DNA from: Paraplanobispora takensis | Lineage (GTDB): Bacteria > Actinomycetota > Actinomycetes > Streptosporangiales > Streptosporangiaceae | NCBI RefSeq assembly: GCF_016863195.1 | Contig: NZ_BOOK01000039.1 | Span: forward strand, 84,727-148,726 | Length of the DNA stretch: 64,000 bases | Reading direction: 5' to 3' | Part shown: in pieces, positions 55,197 through 63,838 of the stretch | Position numbering within the stretch: position 1 is the first letter of the stretch | Layout of the letters: each line of letters starts with the position of its first letter | Translations under genes and position numbers: made by a program | The notes under the pieces: generated by a model | What the model was told of the DNA's origin: nothing | What the model saw: only the letters and a program-made list of their open reading frames with translations | Database searches by the model: none

Positions 55197-56360
55197 ATGA
55201 GCTTCCCTCTCTACGCGCTGCCCGAAGAGCACCAGATGCTCCGGGAGACCGTCCGCGCCCTCGCCGACGAGAAGATCGCCCCTCGGGCCGCCGAGGCCGA
55301 CGAGACGGGGGAGTTCCCCTGGGACGTCTACAAGGCCCTGGCCGCCGCCGACCTGCACGCCGTGCACATCCCCGAGGAGTACGGCGGCGCCGGCGCCGAC
55401 GCGCTCGCGACCGTGATCGTCATCGAGGAGGTGGCGCGGGCCTGCGCGTCGTCCTCGCTGATCCCGGCGGTCAACAAGCTCGGCACCGTGCCGCTGCTGC
55501 TGTCGGCCTCGGAGGAGCTCAAGCAGCAGTACCTCGCGCCGGTCGCGCGGGGCGAGGCGATGTTCTCCTACGCCCTGTCCGAGGCCGAGGCGGGCAGCGA
55601 CGCCGCGGCGATGAAGACCCGCGCGGTGGCCGACGGCGACCACTACGTGCTCAACGGCGCCAAGATGTGGATCACCAACGCCGGGGTGTCGGAGTACTAC
55701 ACGGTGATGGCCGTGACCGAGCCCGGCGTCGGCGCCAAGGGCATCTCCGCGTTCGTCGTGGAGAAGTCCGACGAGGGCGTCAGCTTCGGTCCCAAGGAGA
55801 AGAAGCTCGGCATCAAGGGCTCCCCGACCCGTCAGGTCATCATGGAGGACGTCCGCATCCCGGCGTCCCGGATGATCGGCGAGCCCGGCACCGGCTTCAA
55901 GACCGCGCTGGCCACCCTGGACCACACCCGCATCACGATCGCCGCCCAGGCGCTCGGCATCGCCCAGGGCGCGCTGGACTACGCCATCGGCTACGTCAAG
56001 GAGCGCAAGCAGTTCGGCAAGGCCATCGCCGAGTTCCAGGGCGTGCAGTTCATGCTCGCCGACATGGCGATGAAGCTGGAGGCCGCCCGTCAGCTCACCT
56101 ACGCCGCCGCCGCCAAGTCCGAACTGGCCGCCCACGGCGAGCCCCAGGCCGACCTGACGTTCTTCTCCAGCGCCGCCAAGTGCGCCGCCTCCGACGCCGC
56201 CATGGAGATCACCACCGACGCGGTCCAGCTCCTGGGCGGGTACGGCTACACCAGCGAGTTCCCGGTCGAGCGCATGATGCGCGACGCCAAGATCACCCAG
56301 ATCTACGAGGGCACCAACCAGATCCAGCGCATGGTGATGGCCCGCCAGCTCCTGAAGTAG
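55197..56360 (+). CDS. Acyl-CoA dehydrogenase
   Basis: 387 residues, normal for short/medium-chain enzymes. FAD-binding YALSEAEAGSDAAAMKT and MWITNAG, then the C-terminal motif with the catalytic Glu (IYEGTNQIQR near 370). It performs the first oxidation of fatty-acid or branched-chain acyl-CoA breakdown. The ATG at 55197 begins MSFPLYALPEEHQMLRETVR, the usual family start. No ribosome site; TACTAT sits just upstream, hinting at leaderless expression. Confidence 0.94.
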   Translation: MSFPLYALPEEHQMLRETVRALADEKIAPRAAEADETGEFPWDVYKALAAADLHAVHIPEEYGGAGADALATVIVIEEVARACASSSLIPAVNKLGTVPLLLSASEELKQQYLAPVARGEAMFSYALSEAEAGSDAAAMKTRAVADGDHYVLNGAKMWITNAGVSEYYTVMAVTEPGVGAKGISAFVVEKSDEGVSFGPKEKKLGIKGSPTRQVIMEDVRIPASRMIGEPGTGFKTALATLDHTRITIAAQALGIAQGALDYAIGYVKERKQFGKAIAEFQGVQFMLADMAMKLEAARQLTYAAAAKSELAAHGEPQADLTFFSSAAKCAASDAAMEITTDAVQLLGGYGYTSEFPVERMMRDAKITQIYEGTNQIQRMVMARQLLK

Positions 56361-56507
56361 GCCCCTGAGCAGGGGAAGCTCTCTCCTTCGTGGAATCGTC
56401 CGTCAGTCTTCGTGACCTGCGGATGATCTGCCGGACGGTCCTGTTCCGTCCCTGTTCCGTGAGACACGGTGCAGGGACGGGACATCCAGCCCTCTGAGGG
56501 GCCCGGA

Positions 56508-59500
56508 TCAGCCGGGTGCGCGGGCGGTGGGGTCATGGGGCGGTGCCGTCGCGTCCTGCGGGTGTTTGAGGTCGCTGATGTCGATGCAGAATTCGGAGAT
56601 CGTCCCGTCGCCGAGGTCGCGGCCGGCGAACAGCATCCACCGCCGCGTCCCGTCCTTGCAGATGTACTCCTTCTGGTAGGGGCCGATGTAGCCGGTGGCG
56701 GCCAGCTGCTCCATCTGCTGCTCGCTGACCGTGGCCCACTCCGGCGGGGTCATCCACTGCCAGTTCAGCCCGCCGCTTTCGACGTCGGCCCGGGTGTAGC
56801 CGCTGATCCGCAGGAAGGCGTCGTTGGCGTCGATCAAGGTGCCGGTGTCGTCGAAGTGCAGCACCCCGACGTTCTCGGTCTCCAGGATGCGCCGCAACCG
56901 CTCCTCGCTGACGTGCAGGGCGCGCTCGGTGGCGCGGCGCATCCGGGACAGCTCCAGCTGGGCCCCGACCCGGGCGAGAAGCTCGCGGGCCGAGAACGGC
57001 TTGACGATGTAGTCGTCGGCGCCGGCGAGCATCCCCTCGATCGCGCTCTGCTCTCCGGCGCGCGCCGTGACCAGGATGAACGGTGTGGGCGCCAGCACCT
57101 CGTGGGCGCGGATCTTCTGCAGCAGTGCGAAGCCGTCCATGCCCGGCATCATCACGTCCGCCAGGATGAGCTCGGGCGGTTCGCGGCGGGCCAGATCGAG
57201 CGCCTCGGCGCCGTCGCGCGCCTCGGTCACCCGCCAGGTCGTGCCGAGCAGGCGGACCAGGTAATCGCGCATGTCCGCGTTGTCCTCGGCGACGAGCACC
57301 CGGGCCCCGGCCGCCTGCCCGGTGTCCAGGTCGCGGAGCGGGGTCTCGTCGTCCAGCCCCATCGCGGCGTGGTTCCGCTCGCGGACGGGATTCCAGTGCA
57401 CGGCCTCCTCGGCCATCGCCGCCATCACCTGCCCGATCCGCGCGGCCGGGGCCGGCGGGCCCTCCGGGCCGGGCCGTCGGCCGAGCGGCAGCCAGACGGT
57501 GAACGCGGTGCCGGCGCCCTCCTCGCTGGTGACCCGGATCCTGCCGTGGTGGCGGCGGACGAGCTCGTGGACGAGGGCCAGCCCGATCCCGGCTCCCTCG
57601 TGTGTGCGCCCGCGGGTCTCCGGCACCCGGTGGAAGCGCTTGAAGACATACGGCAGCTGGTCGGCGGGGATGCCGACGCCGGTGTCGCGCACGGTCAGCT
57701 CCGCGTGCTTGGGCAGCGCCCGCAGCCCGATCTCGACGGATCCCTCCCAGGTGAACTTCAGCGCGTTGGACACCAGGTTGGAGACGACCTTCTCCCACAT
57801 CTCCGCATCCACCCACACGGGCTCGGGCAACGGCGGTGCCTGCACGGTCAGCCTCAGCCCCGCGCTCTCCGCAGCGCCGCGGAACATCGACGCGACCTGC
57901 GTGGTCAGCGTCGCCAGGTCGACGGGTGCGAACCGCGCCCGCAGCCGGCCGGCCTCGACCTGGGAGAAGTCCAGCAGCGTGCCGACCAGCCGCAGCAGCC
58001 GCCGGGCGTTGCGCTGCACCAGCTCGACGTCCGACCGGCGCGCCGGGATGGGATCCCCGGGGTGCCGGAGCAGCTCCTCCAGCGGGGCCAGCATCAGCGT
58101 CAGCGGGGTGCGGAACTCGTGGCTGACGTTGGAGAAGAACTCCGTCTTGGCGCGGTCCAGCTCGGCCAGCCGCTCCAGCCGCTGCCGCTCACGCCGGCGG
58201 GCGTGCGACTCGGCGACCTTCGCAGTGATCGTCTCACCGGTCAGCGCCAGGAACTCGCGGTAGCGGTCGTCCAGCGGCAGGCGGGGGTGCGCGCCGAGCA
58301 CCAGCACCCCGACGATCTTCTCCTCGGCCTTGTCCAGCAGCGGGTGCAGCACCGCGGACTCCGGGGCGAGCTGTTCAGGCCCGGCGAGGTGGCCGCGGAA
58401 ACGCATGCCCACGTCCTCGACCGGCACCGGGCGGCGCGTCTCGACGGCCTGCTGCAGAGGCCAGGCGGCGCCGGGAACCAGCCGCAGCTCCCACGGCGCC
58501 AGTCCGACGCCCTCCTCGGCCCCGGCGGCGCCGACCAGGCTCGCCCGCCTCCCGGACGCGTCGAGCAGGTACGCCGCGGCGAACAGGACGTCGGCGGCCT
58601 CTCCGAGCACCGCCAGCGCCCCCTTCAGGACCTTCCGCCGGTTGTACGAGGCCGGTGCCGCCGCGAGGCGGTTGAGCGTCCGCAGTCTCCGCGCCGACAG
58701 CACCTCGGCGGTGCGCTCGTGGGACGACTGGAGGATCCCGGCGATGTCGCCGTGATCGTCCCACACGGGCGAGAACGTGATGTCGAACCACGCATACTGC
58801 GGCTTGCCGAGGCGGCTGAGGAGCCAGCGGGTGTCGGGCAGGTGCACCGACTCTCCGCTCATCGCGCGGTCGTACAGGGGTTCCGTCGTCGGGCGGGCCT
58901 CCGGCCACATCTCGAAACCGGGGCGGGCGAAGTGTTCCGGGTGCTTCGCCCCGCCCTGTTCCATGCTGCCGTCGTTGTAAAGCATGATGTGCTGTTCGCC
59001 CCAGAGCAGGACGAGCGGCATGGGCGAGGCCATGATCAGCCGCACCGTCGTCCGCAGGATGGGCGCCCAAGTGGTCACCGGGCCCAGAGACGTGCGCGCC
59101 CAGTCGACCTCGCGGGCGATGCCCTCCATGACCGACGGACCGCCGAAGATCTCCCGGACCGCTTCGATCTCGCTCTTCGGACGCGGGAGCGGCCCGCCGT
59201 GCACGACCTCGGCGACGAGGCCGCCGATCTCGTGCAGCGGCAGCACCAGGTCGGCGCCGGCCTCGGCGGCCGCCTGCGGCATCGCCGGGAACTCGGCGGT
59301 TTCCTCGTCCTGCGCGAACACGATCCCGTCGGCCGCCTTGAACGCCGCGGTGCCCGCCGAGCCGTCGCGGCCCATGCCGGTCAGCACCACGGCCAGCGCA
59401 CGCGGGCCGAACGCGTCCGCCAGCGACCGCAGCAGGGCGTCGTGAGGATAGTCCAGGGCCCCGCCCGATGCGATGAGCGCGCACCTGCCGTCCGGGAAGA

Positions 59501-59774
59501 CCTCCAGCCGCATGCGCGGCGGGCAGACCACCACCACGCCCGGCGTCAGGCGTGCGCCGTCGACCGCCCACATCACGGGGCGCCCGGTCCGCCGCTCGAG
59601 AATCGGCACCAGGCCGTGGCCGCTGCCCAGGTGCTGCTGCACCACCACCGCCGCCGGCAGGTCCGCCGGGAGGTCGCGCAGCACCGTGGTCAGCGCGTTC
59701 AACCCGCCCGCCGACGTCACCATCGCGACCACGTCGACGACCGTTTCCCGGCCGGCCCGCTTCTGATCGTTCAT
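56508..59774 (-). CDS. CheB - PAS/GAF - histidine kinase - receiver - PAS hybrid protein
   Basis: 1088 residues. A CheB methylesterase domain (about 12-190) with intact catalytic Ser21, His48 and Asp137, but no receiver in front of it. PAS- and GAF-like sensor regions (about 220-540) follow, then the kinase with phospho-His near 549 (FFSNVSHEFRTPL) and ATPase boxes (NLVSNALKF, DTGVGIPAD, GAGIGLALV). Next come a receiver (LILADVMMPGMDG, Asp near 874) and a C-terminal PAS. The related CheB-CheR-PAS-kinase hybrids normally carry a CheR methyltransferase, absent here. No chemoreceptor or flagellar gene is nearby. Soluble; the signal is unknown. Confidence 0.88.
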   Translation of the reverse strand: MNDQKRAGRETVVDVVAMVTSAGGLNALTTVLRDLPADLPAAVVVQQHLGSGHGLVPILERRTGRPVMWAVDGARLTPGVVVVCPPRMRLEVFPDGRCALIASGGALDYPHDALLRSLADAFGPRALAVVLTGMGRDGSAGTAAFKAADGIVFAQDEETAEFPAMPQAAAEAGADLVLPLHEIGGLVAEVVHGGPLPRPKSEIEAVREIFGGPSVMEGIAREVDWARTSLGPVTTWAPILRTTVRLIMASPMPLVLLWGEQHIMLYNDGSMEQGGAKHPEHFARPGFEMWPEARPTTEPLYDRAMSGESVHLPDTRWLLSRLGKPQYAWFDITFSPVWDDHGDIAGILQSSHERTAEVLSARRLRTLNRLAAAPASYNRRKVLKGALAVLGEAADVLFAAAYLLDASGRRASLVGAAGAEEGVGLAPWELRLVPGAAWPLQQAVETRRPVPVEDVGMRFRGHLAGPEQLAPESAVLHPLLDKAEEKIVGVLVLGAHPRLPLDDRYREFLALTGETITAKVAESHARRRERQRLERLAELDRAKTEFFSNVSHEFRTPLTLMLAPLEELLRHPGDPIPARRSDVELVQRNARRLLRLVGTLLDFSQVEAGRLRARFAPVDLATLTTQVASMFRGAAESAGLRLTVQAPPLPEPVWVDAEMWEKVVSNLVSNALKFTWEGSVEIGLRALPKHAELTVRDTGVGIPADQLPYVFKRFHRVPETRGRTHEGAGIGLALVHELVRRHHGRIRVTSEEGAGTAFTVWLPLGRRPGPEGPPAPAARIGQVMAAMAEEAVHWNPVRERNHAAMGLDDETPLRDLDTGQAAGARVLVAEDNADMRDYLVRLLGTTWRVTEARDGAEALDLARREPPELILADVMMPGMDGFALLQKIRAHEVLAPTPFILVTARAGEQSAIEGMLAGADDYIVKPFSARELLARVGAQLELSRMRRATERALHVSEERLRRILETENVGVLHFDDTGTLIDANDAFLRISGYTRADVESGGLNWQWMTPPEWATVSEQQMEQLAATGYIGPYQKEYICKDGTRRWMLFAGRDLGDGTISEFCIDISDLKHPQDATAPPHDPTARAPG

Positions 59775-60107
59775 GCTGGACCACCTCGACCGACGGCGGC
59801 ACACGGCGACGTCGCGCCGGTCAGATCGAGTCCGGCTCCGCCATCTGGTCCCCGGCCGGAGCGGCCCCGGTCACCCGGCCTCCGAACCGGTGCGCGCTGA
59901 ACCCGCAGCACGGACGTGCACGCCAAGTCTCCACCCGCGGGGCAGCGTGCGCGAGGGCCGGGGACGCCATGCTTGCGGGAACCGGCCGGGGACCGGCGCC
60001 GCGTACGGGCCCCGCGGGCCGGCCGGATGCGTGTACGGGCCCCGCGGGCCGGCCGGATGCGTGTACGGGCTCCGCGGGTCGGACGGACATGCAGGCGGCG
60101 GTGCGGG
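59775..60107. other. 333-bp gene-free spacer
   Basis: No coding-like frame. It holds the presumed promoter of the CheB/kinase hybrid near its start and the 30-bp tandem repeats at 60001-60090, which lie just downstream of the sigma-factor stop. Confidence 0.5.
60001..60090. repeat. Three 30-bp tandem repeats after the sigma-factor gene
   Basis: Units at 60001-60030, 60031-60060 and 60061-60090. The first two differ at one base; the third has several changes. Each contains the self-complementary CCCCGCGGG-type core, so each can form a hairpin. May serve as terminator for the minus-strand sigma-factor gene that ends at 60108. Confidence 0.8.
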
Positions 60108-61379
60108 TCAGCCGGAGGCGCAGGCGGCGGCGCGTTCCAGCAGGAGGTCGCGTTCGGGGGCGTTGCGGGTGAGGGAGGCGGCGCGTTCGAACTCCTCGCG
60201 GGCCTCGTCGAGGCGGCCGAGCCTGGTCAGCAGGTCGCCGCGGACCGAGGGCAGGAGGTGGTAGTCCTTGAGCGACGGTTCGGAGACGAGGGTGTCGACG
60301 AGTTCCAGCCCGCGCTCGGGGCCGTACGCCATGGCGAGCGCGACCGCGCGGTTGAGCTCCACGACGGGTGACGGGGCCACCCGCGCGAGCACCTCGTAGA
60401 GGGCGCAGATGCGTGCCCAGTCGGTCTCCTCTGCGGTGACGGCCTGCGCGTGGCAGATGGCGATCGCGGCCTGCAGCACGTACGGACCGGGCGGGACGCC
60501 GAGCTTCTCGGCGCGCAGCAGCGCCTCGACGCCGCGCCTGATCAGCAGCCGGTCCCACAGGGCGCGGTTCTGGTCGAGGAGCTGGACGGGCTCGCCGGAC
60601 GGGCCGGTGCGCGCCCGCGAGCGCGAGGCCTGGATCTCCATGAGCGCGACGAGCCCGTGGACCTCGGACTCCTCCGGTGCCAGCTCGGCCAGGATGCGGC
60701 CCAGGCGCAGCGCCTCCTGGCACAGGTCCAGGCGCATCCACTCGGTGCCCGCGGTCGCGGCGTACCCCTCGTTGAAGATCAGGTAGATGACCTCCAGGAC
60801 CGAGGCCAGCCGTCCGGCGCGCTCGGCGCCCTCGGGTACCTCGAACGGCACGCCCGCCTCGGAGAGCGTGCGCTTGGCGCGGACGATCCGCTGCGCGACG
60901 GTCGCCTCCGAGACCAGGAACGCCCGCGCGATCTCCTCGGTCGTCAGGCCGCCGAGCATCCGCAGGGTGAGCGCGGCGCGGGCCTGCGGGGACAGGATCG
61001 GGTGGCAGGCGGTGAACACCAGCCGGAGGATGTCGTCCTCGATGGGCTCGTCGTCGACGGCATCGAGGACGGCGTCGAACTCCGGCGCCGGGTCCTCGGT
61101 CTCCAGCCCGTGCCCGATCTCCTCCAGCTTCTGTTCCAGCCGCTGCTGACGGCGGATCCGGTCGACGGCCCGGCGTTTGGCGATGGCCATGAGCCATGCG
61201 CCCGGGTTGTCCGGCACGCCCGACTCCGGCCACTGCTCGAGCGCCGCGACGAGCGCGTCCTGCGCCAGCTCCTCGGCGAGACCGATGTCGTGCACCATCC
61301 GTGCGAGACCGGCGATGATCCGGGCCGACTCGATCCGCCAGACCGCGTCGATCGCCCGGTGGGTGTCAGAGGCCGTCAC
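60108..61379 (-). CDS. ECF sigma factor with long C-terminal domain (ECF42 type)
   Basis: 423 residues. Region 2 (about 10-78, including WLMAIAKRRAVDRIRRQ) and region 4 (about 122-178, GGLTTEEIARAFLVSEATVAQRI) are normal, followed by about 240 residues of helical, TPR-like C-terminal domain (LRLGRILAELAPEESEVHGLVALM). This matches the ECF42 group, which has no anti-sigma factor and is linked to DGPF (YCII-related) proteins, one of which is encoded just upstream. The C-terminal domain is thought to control activity. No membrane segment. The true start could be slightly different; the ATG at 61379 fits. Confidence 0.9.
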   Translation of the reverse strand: MTASDTHRAIDAVWRIESARIIAGLARMVHDIGLAEELAQDALVAALEQWPESGVPDNPGAWLMAIAKRRAVDRIRRQQRLEQKLEEIGHGLETEDPAPEFDAVLDAVDDEPIEDDILRLVFTACHPILSPQARAALTLRMLGGLTTEEIARAFLVSEATVAQRIVRAKRTLSEAGVPFEVPEGAERAGRLASVLEVIYLIFNEGYAATAGTEWMRLDLCQEALRLGRILAELAPEESEVHGLVALMEIQASRSRARTGPSGEPVQLLDQNRALWDRLLIRRGVEALLRAEKLGVPPGPYVLQAAIAICHAQAVTAEETDWARICALYEVLARVAPSPVVELNRAVALAMAYGPERGLELVDTLVSEPSLKDYHLLPSVRGDLLTRLGRLDEAREEFERAASLTRNAPERDLLLERAAACASG

Positions 61380-61420
61380 GCGGACGATCAGAGCATCCGC
61401 ACCGCCTCCCGCGCAAGCCG

Positions 61421-61464
61421 GACGGGCTCCCGGGCGGGACGACCCGCCTGGTCGGGAGCCCGTC
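61421..61464 (-). terminator. Hairpin between the DGPF gene and the sigma-factor gene
   Basis: GACGGGCTCCCG (61421-61432) pairs perfectly with CGGGAGCCCGTC (61453-61464), with a smaller CGGG/CCCG inside. It lies 35 bases after the DGPF stop and 42 before the sigma ATG, so it may limit read-through into the sigma gene. Confidence 0.6.
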
Positions 61465-61498
61465 AGCGCTCACCGCGCACGCGGTCCGGTGCGGCCGG

Positions 61499-61852
61499 TC
61501 ACTGGCCGGGAGGCACGTCCCCGGGACCGAACACCTGCTGGATCACACCCTCGCCGTCGCCGACGATCTTCCAGAAGCGCTTGGACAGCTCGATCGCCTC
61601 CTCCTTGGTACGCGTCTCGATGAGCGCGAACCCGACGACGACCTCCTTGGCCTCGGTGTACGGGCCGTCGGTCACAGTGATCTTCCCGCCCGAGGACGTG
61701 ATGCGGGTGGCCCGCGGGTCCAGCCCGCCGGTGGCCAGCAGCACCCCCGACTTGCTCATCTCCTCGATGAACTCGGCCATCTGGGCCATCATCGCCTCGT
61801 CCGGGGGGTTGTCCGCGGAGCGGTCGTCCGTGGTCATCATGAGGAACCGCAT
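61499..61852 (-). CDS. DGPF/YCII-related protein
   Basis: 117 residues. MRFLMMTTDDRS at the start, then the family motif DGPYTEAKEVVVGFALIE (the DGPF segment). YCII-related DGPF proteins are the conserved partners and targets of ECF42 sigma factors; their chemistry is not established. AAGGAGACCCCG precedes the ATG. A TGTCGA/CGAC promoter-like pair is 50-77 bases upstream. Confidence 0.88.
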   Translation of the reverse strand: MRFLMMTTDDRSADNPPDEAMMAQMAEFIEEMSKSGVLLATGGLDPRATRITSSGGKITVTDGPYTEAKEVVVGFALIETRTKEEAIELSKRFWKIVGDGEGVIQQVFGPGDVPPGQ

Positions 61853-61900
61853 CGGGGTCTCCTTCCGTCGCCGGCCGGGTCCGTCCCGGCCTCCGCTGAC

Positions 61901-61929
61901 GCGTCGAACGGAGGGACGTCCGATCGACA
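61901..61929 (-). promoter_or_regulatory. Candidate ECF42-type promoter of the DGPF gene
   Basis: On the minus strand, TGTCGA (61929-61924) is followed after 17 bases by CGACGC (61906-61901), about 50 bases before the ATG. TGTCGA with a CGA-type -10 is, as I recall, the motif reported for ECF42 promoters. It would make the module self-regulating. Confidence 0.5.
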
Positions 61930-61972
61930 CGGGTCACGGAATTTTTTCTCAGAACTTCCGGAGGACTCGCAA

Positions 61973-63838
61973 TCACCGGGCCCGGTGGAGTGCGAAGTCG
62001 TCGAAGGACACCGTGAGCGGGCCTCCTCCGCTCGGCTTCACCTGCGCGATCAGCCCGGACTGGGCGGTGGAGGACACCGGCGCCTGGGGGTCGGTGACGT
62101 CGATCACCTGGGTGCCGTCGACCCAGAAGGTGAGGCGGGTGCCGGTGCCGCTCGAACGGCAGGCGGCCTGCAGCCGTACCGGCCGGTCGGCGGACGGGGC
62201 GGCGGCCTGTCCGGACCCGAGATCCCGGTGGATGCCCTGGACGGCCTTGGTCACCCGGGCGGCGCCGTCGAGGCCGAGCAGGAACCTGTATCCCTGGGGG
62301 ATGTCCTCATCCCACCGGCACATCAGGCCGAACTCCCCGGGCCCGACGGAGTCCGCGCTCATCCGGGCGGTCACGCCGATCAGCACATCGGGCGCGGCGG
62401 ACGAGATCGCGCCCGGGTCCTTGAGCGGGACCGGCGACAGGGCCGCATTGGACGGATAGGACTGGTCGGCTCGCAGCGAGAAGACGCCGCGTTCGATCTC
62501 ATGGCCTCTGTAGGTGCGTTCGCCCTCCGGAGCGTCGGGGTTGAAGGTGTAGCCGTCCCAGCCCCTGCGCTCGCTGAAGTCGTCGGAGAACAGCAGCTCG
62601 CCCCCCGCCTCGGCGACCGGATCGGCGGAGCCGGGCCGCAGCAGCATGACCGCGGCCGTGACGGCCAGCGCCACCAGGACACTGAGCGCCCCCCAGAGCC
62701 ACCGTCGCCGGGACGCCCCGCCCGGCCGCCCTCCGCGGCCGGTCTCGAACCGGCGGGTGGCCTCCGGCGCGGTGAGGGTGGCGGGCGGTACGGCGGCGGC
62801 CCCGGCCGGTGGCCCGCCCGCCGGGAGAGTCGGAGCCGGTACGGCCGACGCTCCTTCCACCGGGAGGGTGGGAGCCGGTACGGCGGTCGTCCCGGCCGAT
62901 GTTCCTTCCGCCGGGGAAGCCGGGAACGGTGCGTTCCCCACCGCGAGAGCCGGGGACGGTGCGGCGGACAGCCCGGCCGGTACCGCCGGCGCCGTCGGCC
63001 TCTCCCGCCCCGTTCCGAGAGTGGTCCCGTCGCCCGTGCCGTCGTCCCCGATCAGGCGCAGCAGCACCTCCCGGGCGGACGGGCGCCGGTCGGGATCCTT
63101 GGCCAGGCAGGCCTCCACCACCTCGGCCAGGTCGGCGGGCAGCGCCGGGAGATCGGGCTCGGAGTGCAGGATCCGGTACATGATCGCCGGAACGCTGTCC
63201 TGCCCGAAGGGCGGTCGCCCGCCCGCCGCGTAGGCCATCGTGGCGGCCCAGCCGAACATGTCGGAGGCGAACCCGACGCGGGAGCCGGACACCTGCTCGG
63301 GTGACATGTACGCGACGGTGCCGATGACGTTGCCGGTCGTGGTGGTGGCGGTGTCCAGCAGCCGGGCGATCCCGAAGTCGATCACCCGGGCCCCGTCCGG
63401 GCCGAGCAGGACGTTGGGCGGCTTGAAGTCCCGGTGCACGATCCCCGCCTGGTGGATCGCGGCCAGCGCGGTGACGGTGCCGATCGCCAGGCGCCGCAGC
63501 GCGCCCCCCGTCCGCGGTCCTGCGGTGGCGACGGCGGCCCGCAGGGAGGGGCCCTCGACGTACTCGCTGACGATGTAGGGATGCTCGCTGTCGAGGTCGG
63601 CGTCCAGGACCTCCGCCACGCAGAACGAGGACACCTGGCGGATCAGCGAGGCCTCGCTGGCGAAGTAGCGCCGCCGTACCGGGTCGGAGCTCGACGCGGC
63701 GTTCAGGGTCTTGACCGCCACCCGCAGCCCGGACGCGTCCTCGGCGAGATAGACCGTCCCCTGCCCGCCCTCGCCCAGACGGCCAAGCAACCGGTAGCCG
63801 CCCACCCGGTCCGGATCCCGTGGCTGCAGAGGGTCCAT
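61973..63838 (-). CDS. Transmembrane Ser/Thr protein kinase (PASTA-less, ConA-like ectodomain)
   Basis: 621 residues. Kinase domain (about 14-270): Gly loop GRLGEGGQGTVYLA, VAVKTL lysine, HRDFKPPNVLL catalytic loop (Phe in place of the common Leu), DFGIAR and YMSPEQ. A Pro/Ala/Thr-rich linker with repeats (about 275-395, APTLPVEGAS-like units) leads to one transmembrane helix (RRRWLWGALSVLVALAVTAA). The extracytoplasmic C-terminal 190 residues (FSDDFSERRGWDGYTFNPD... to FDDFALHRAR) resemble a concanavalin/LamG-like sugar-binding fold rather than PASTA repeats. The ATG at 63838 has GGGAGC upstream. Confidence 0.88.
   Translation of the reverse strand: MDPLQPRDPDRVGGYRLLGRLGEGGQGTVYLAEDASGLRVAVKTLNAASSSDPVRRRYFASEASLIRQVSSFCVAEVLDADLDSEHPYIVSEYVEGPSLRAAVATAGPRTGGALRRLAIGTVTALAAIHQAGIVHRDFKPPNVLLGPDGARVIDFGIARLLDTATTTTGNVIGTVAYMSPEQVSGSRVGFASDMFGWAATMAYAAGGRPPFGQDSVPAIMYRILHSEPDLPALPADLAEVVEACLAKDPDRRPSAREVLLRLIGDDGTGDGTTLGTGRERPTAPAVPAGLSAAPSPALAVGNAPFPASPAEGTSAGTTAVPAPTLPVEGASAVPAPTLPAGGPPAGAAAVPPATLTAPEATRRFETGRGGRPGGASRRRWLWGALSVLVALAVTAAVMLLRPGSADPVAEAGGELLFSDDFSERRGWDGYTFNPDAPEGERTYRGHEIERGVFSLRADQSYPSNAALSPVPLKDPGAISSAAPDVLIGVTARMSADSVGPGEFGLMCRWDEDIPQGYRFLLGLDGAARVTKAVQGIHRDLGSGQAAAPSADRPVRLQAACRSSGTGTRLTFWVDGTQVIDVTDPQAPVSSTAQSGLIAQVKPSGGGPLTVSFDDFALHRAR

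Noticed and set aside
56469..59900. A plus-strand open frame of 1143 codons opposite the CheB/kinase hybrid
   Set aside because: Antisense low-complexity translation, without any motif.
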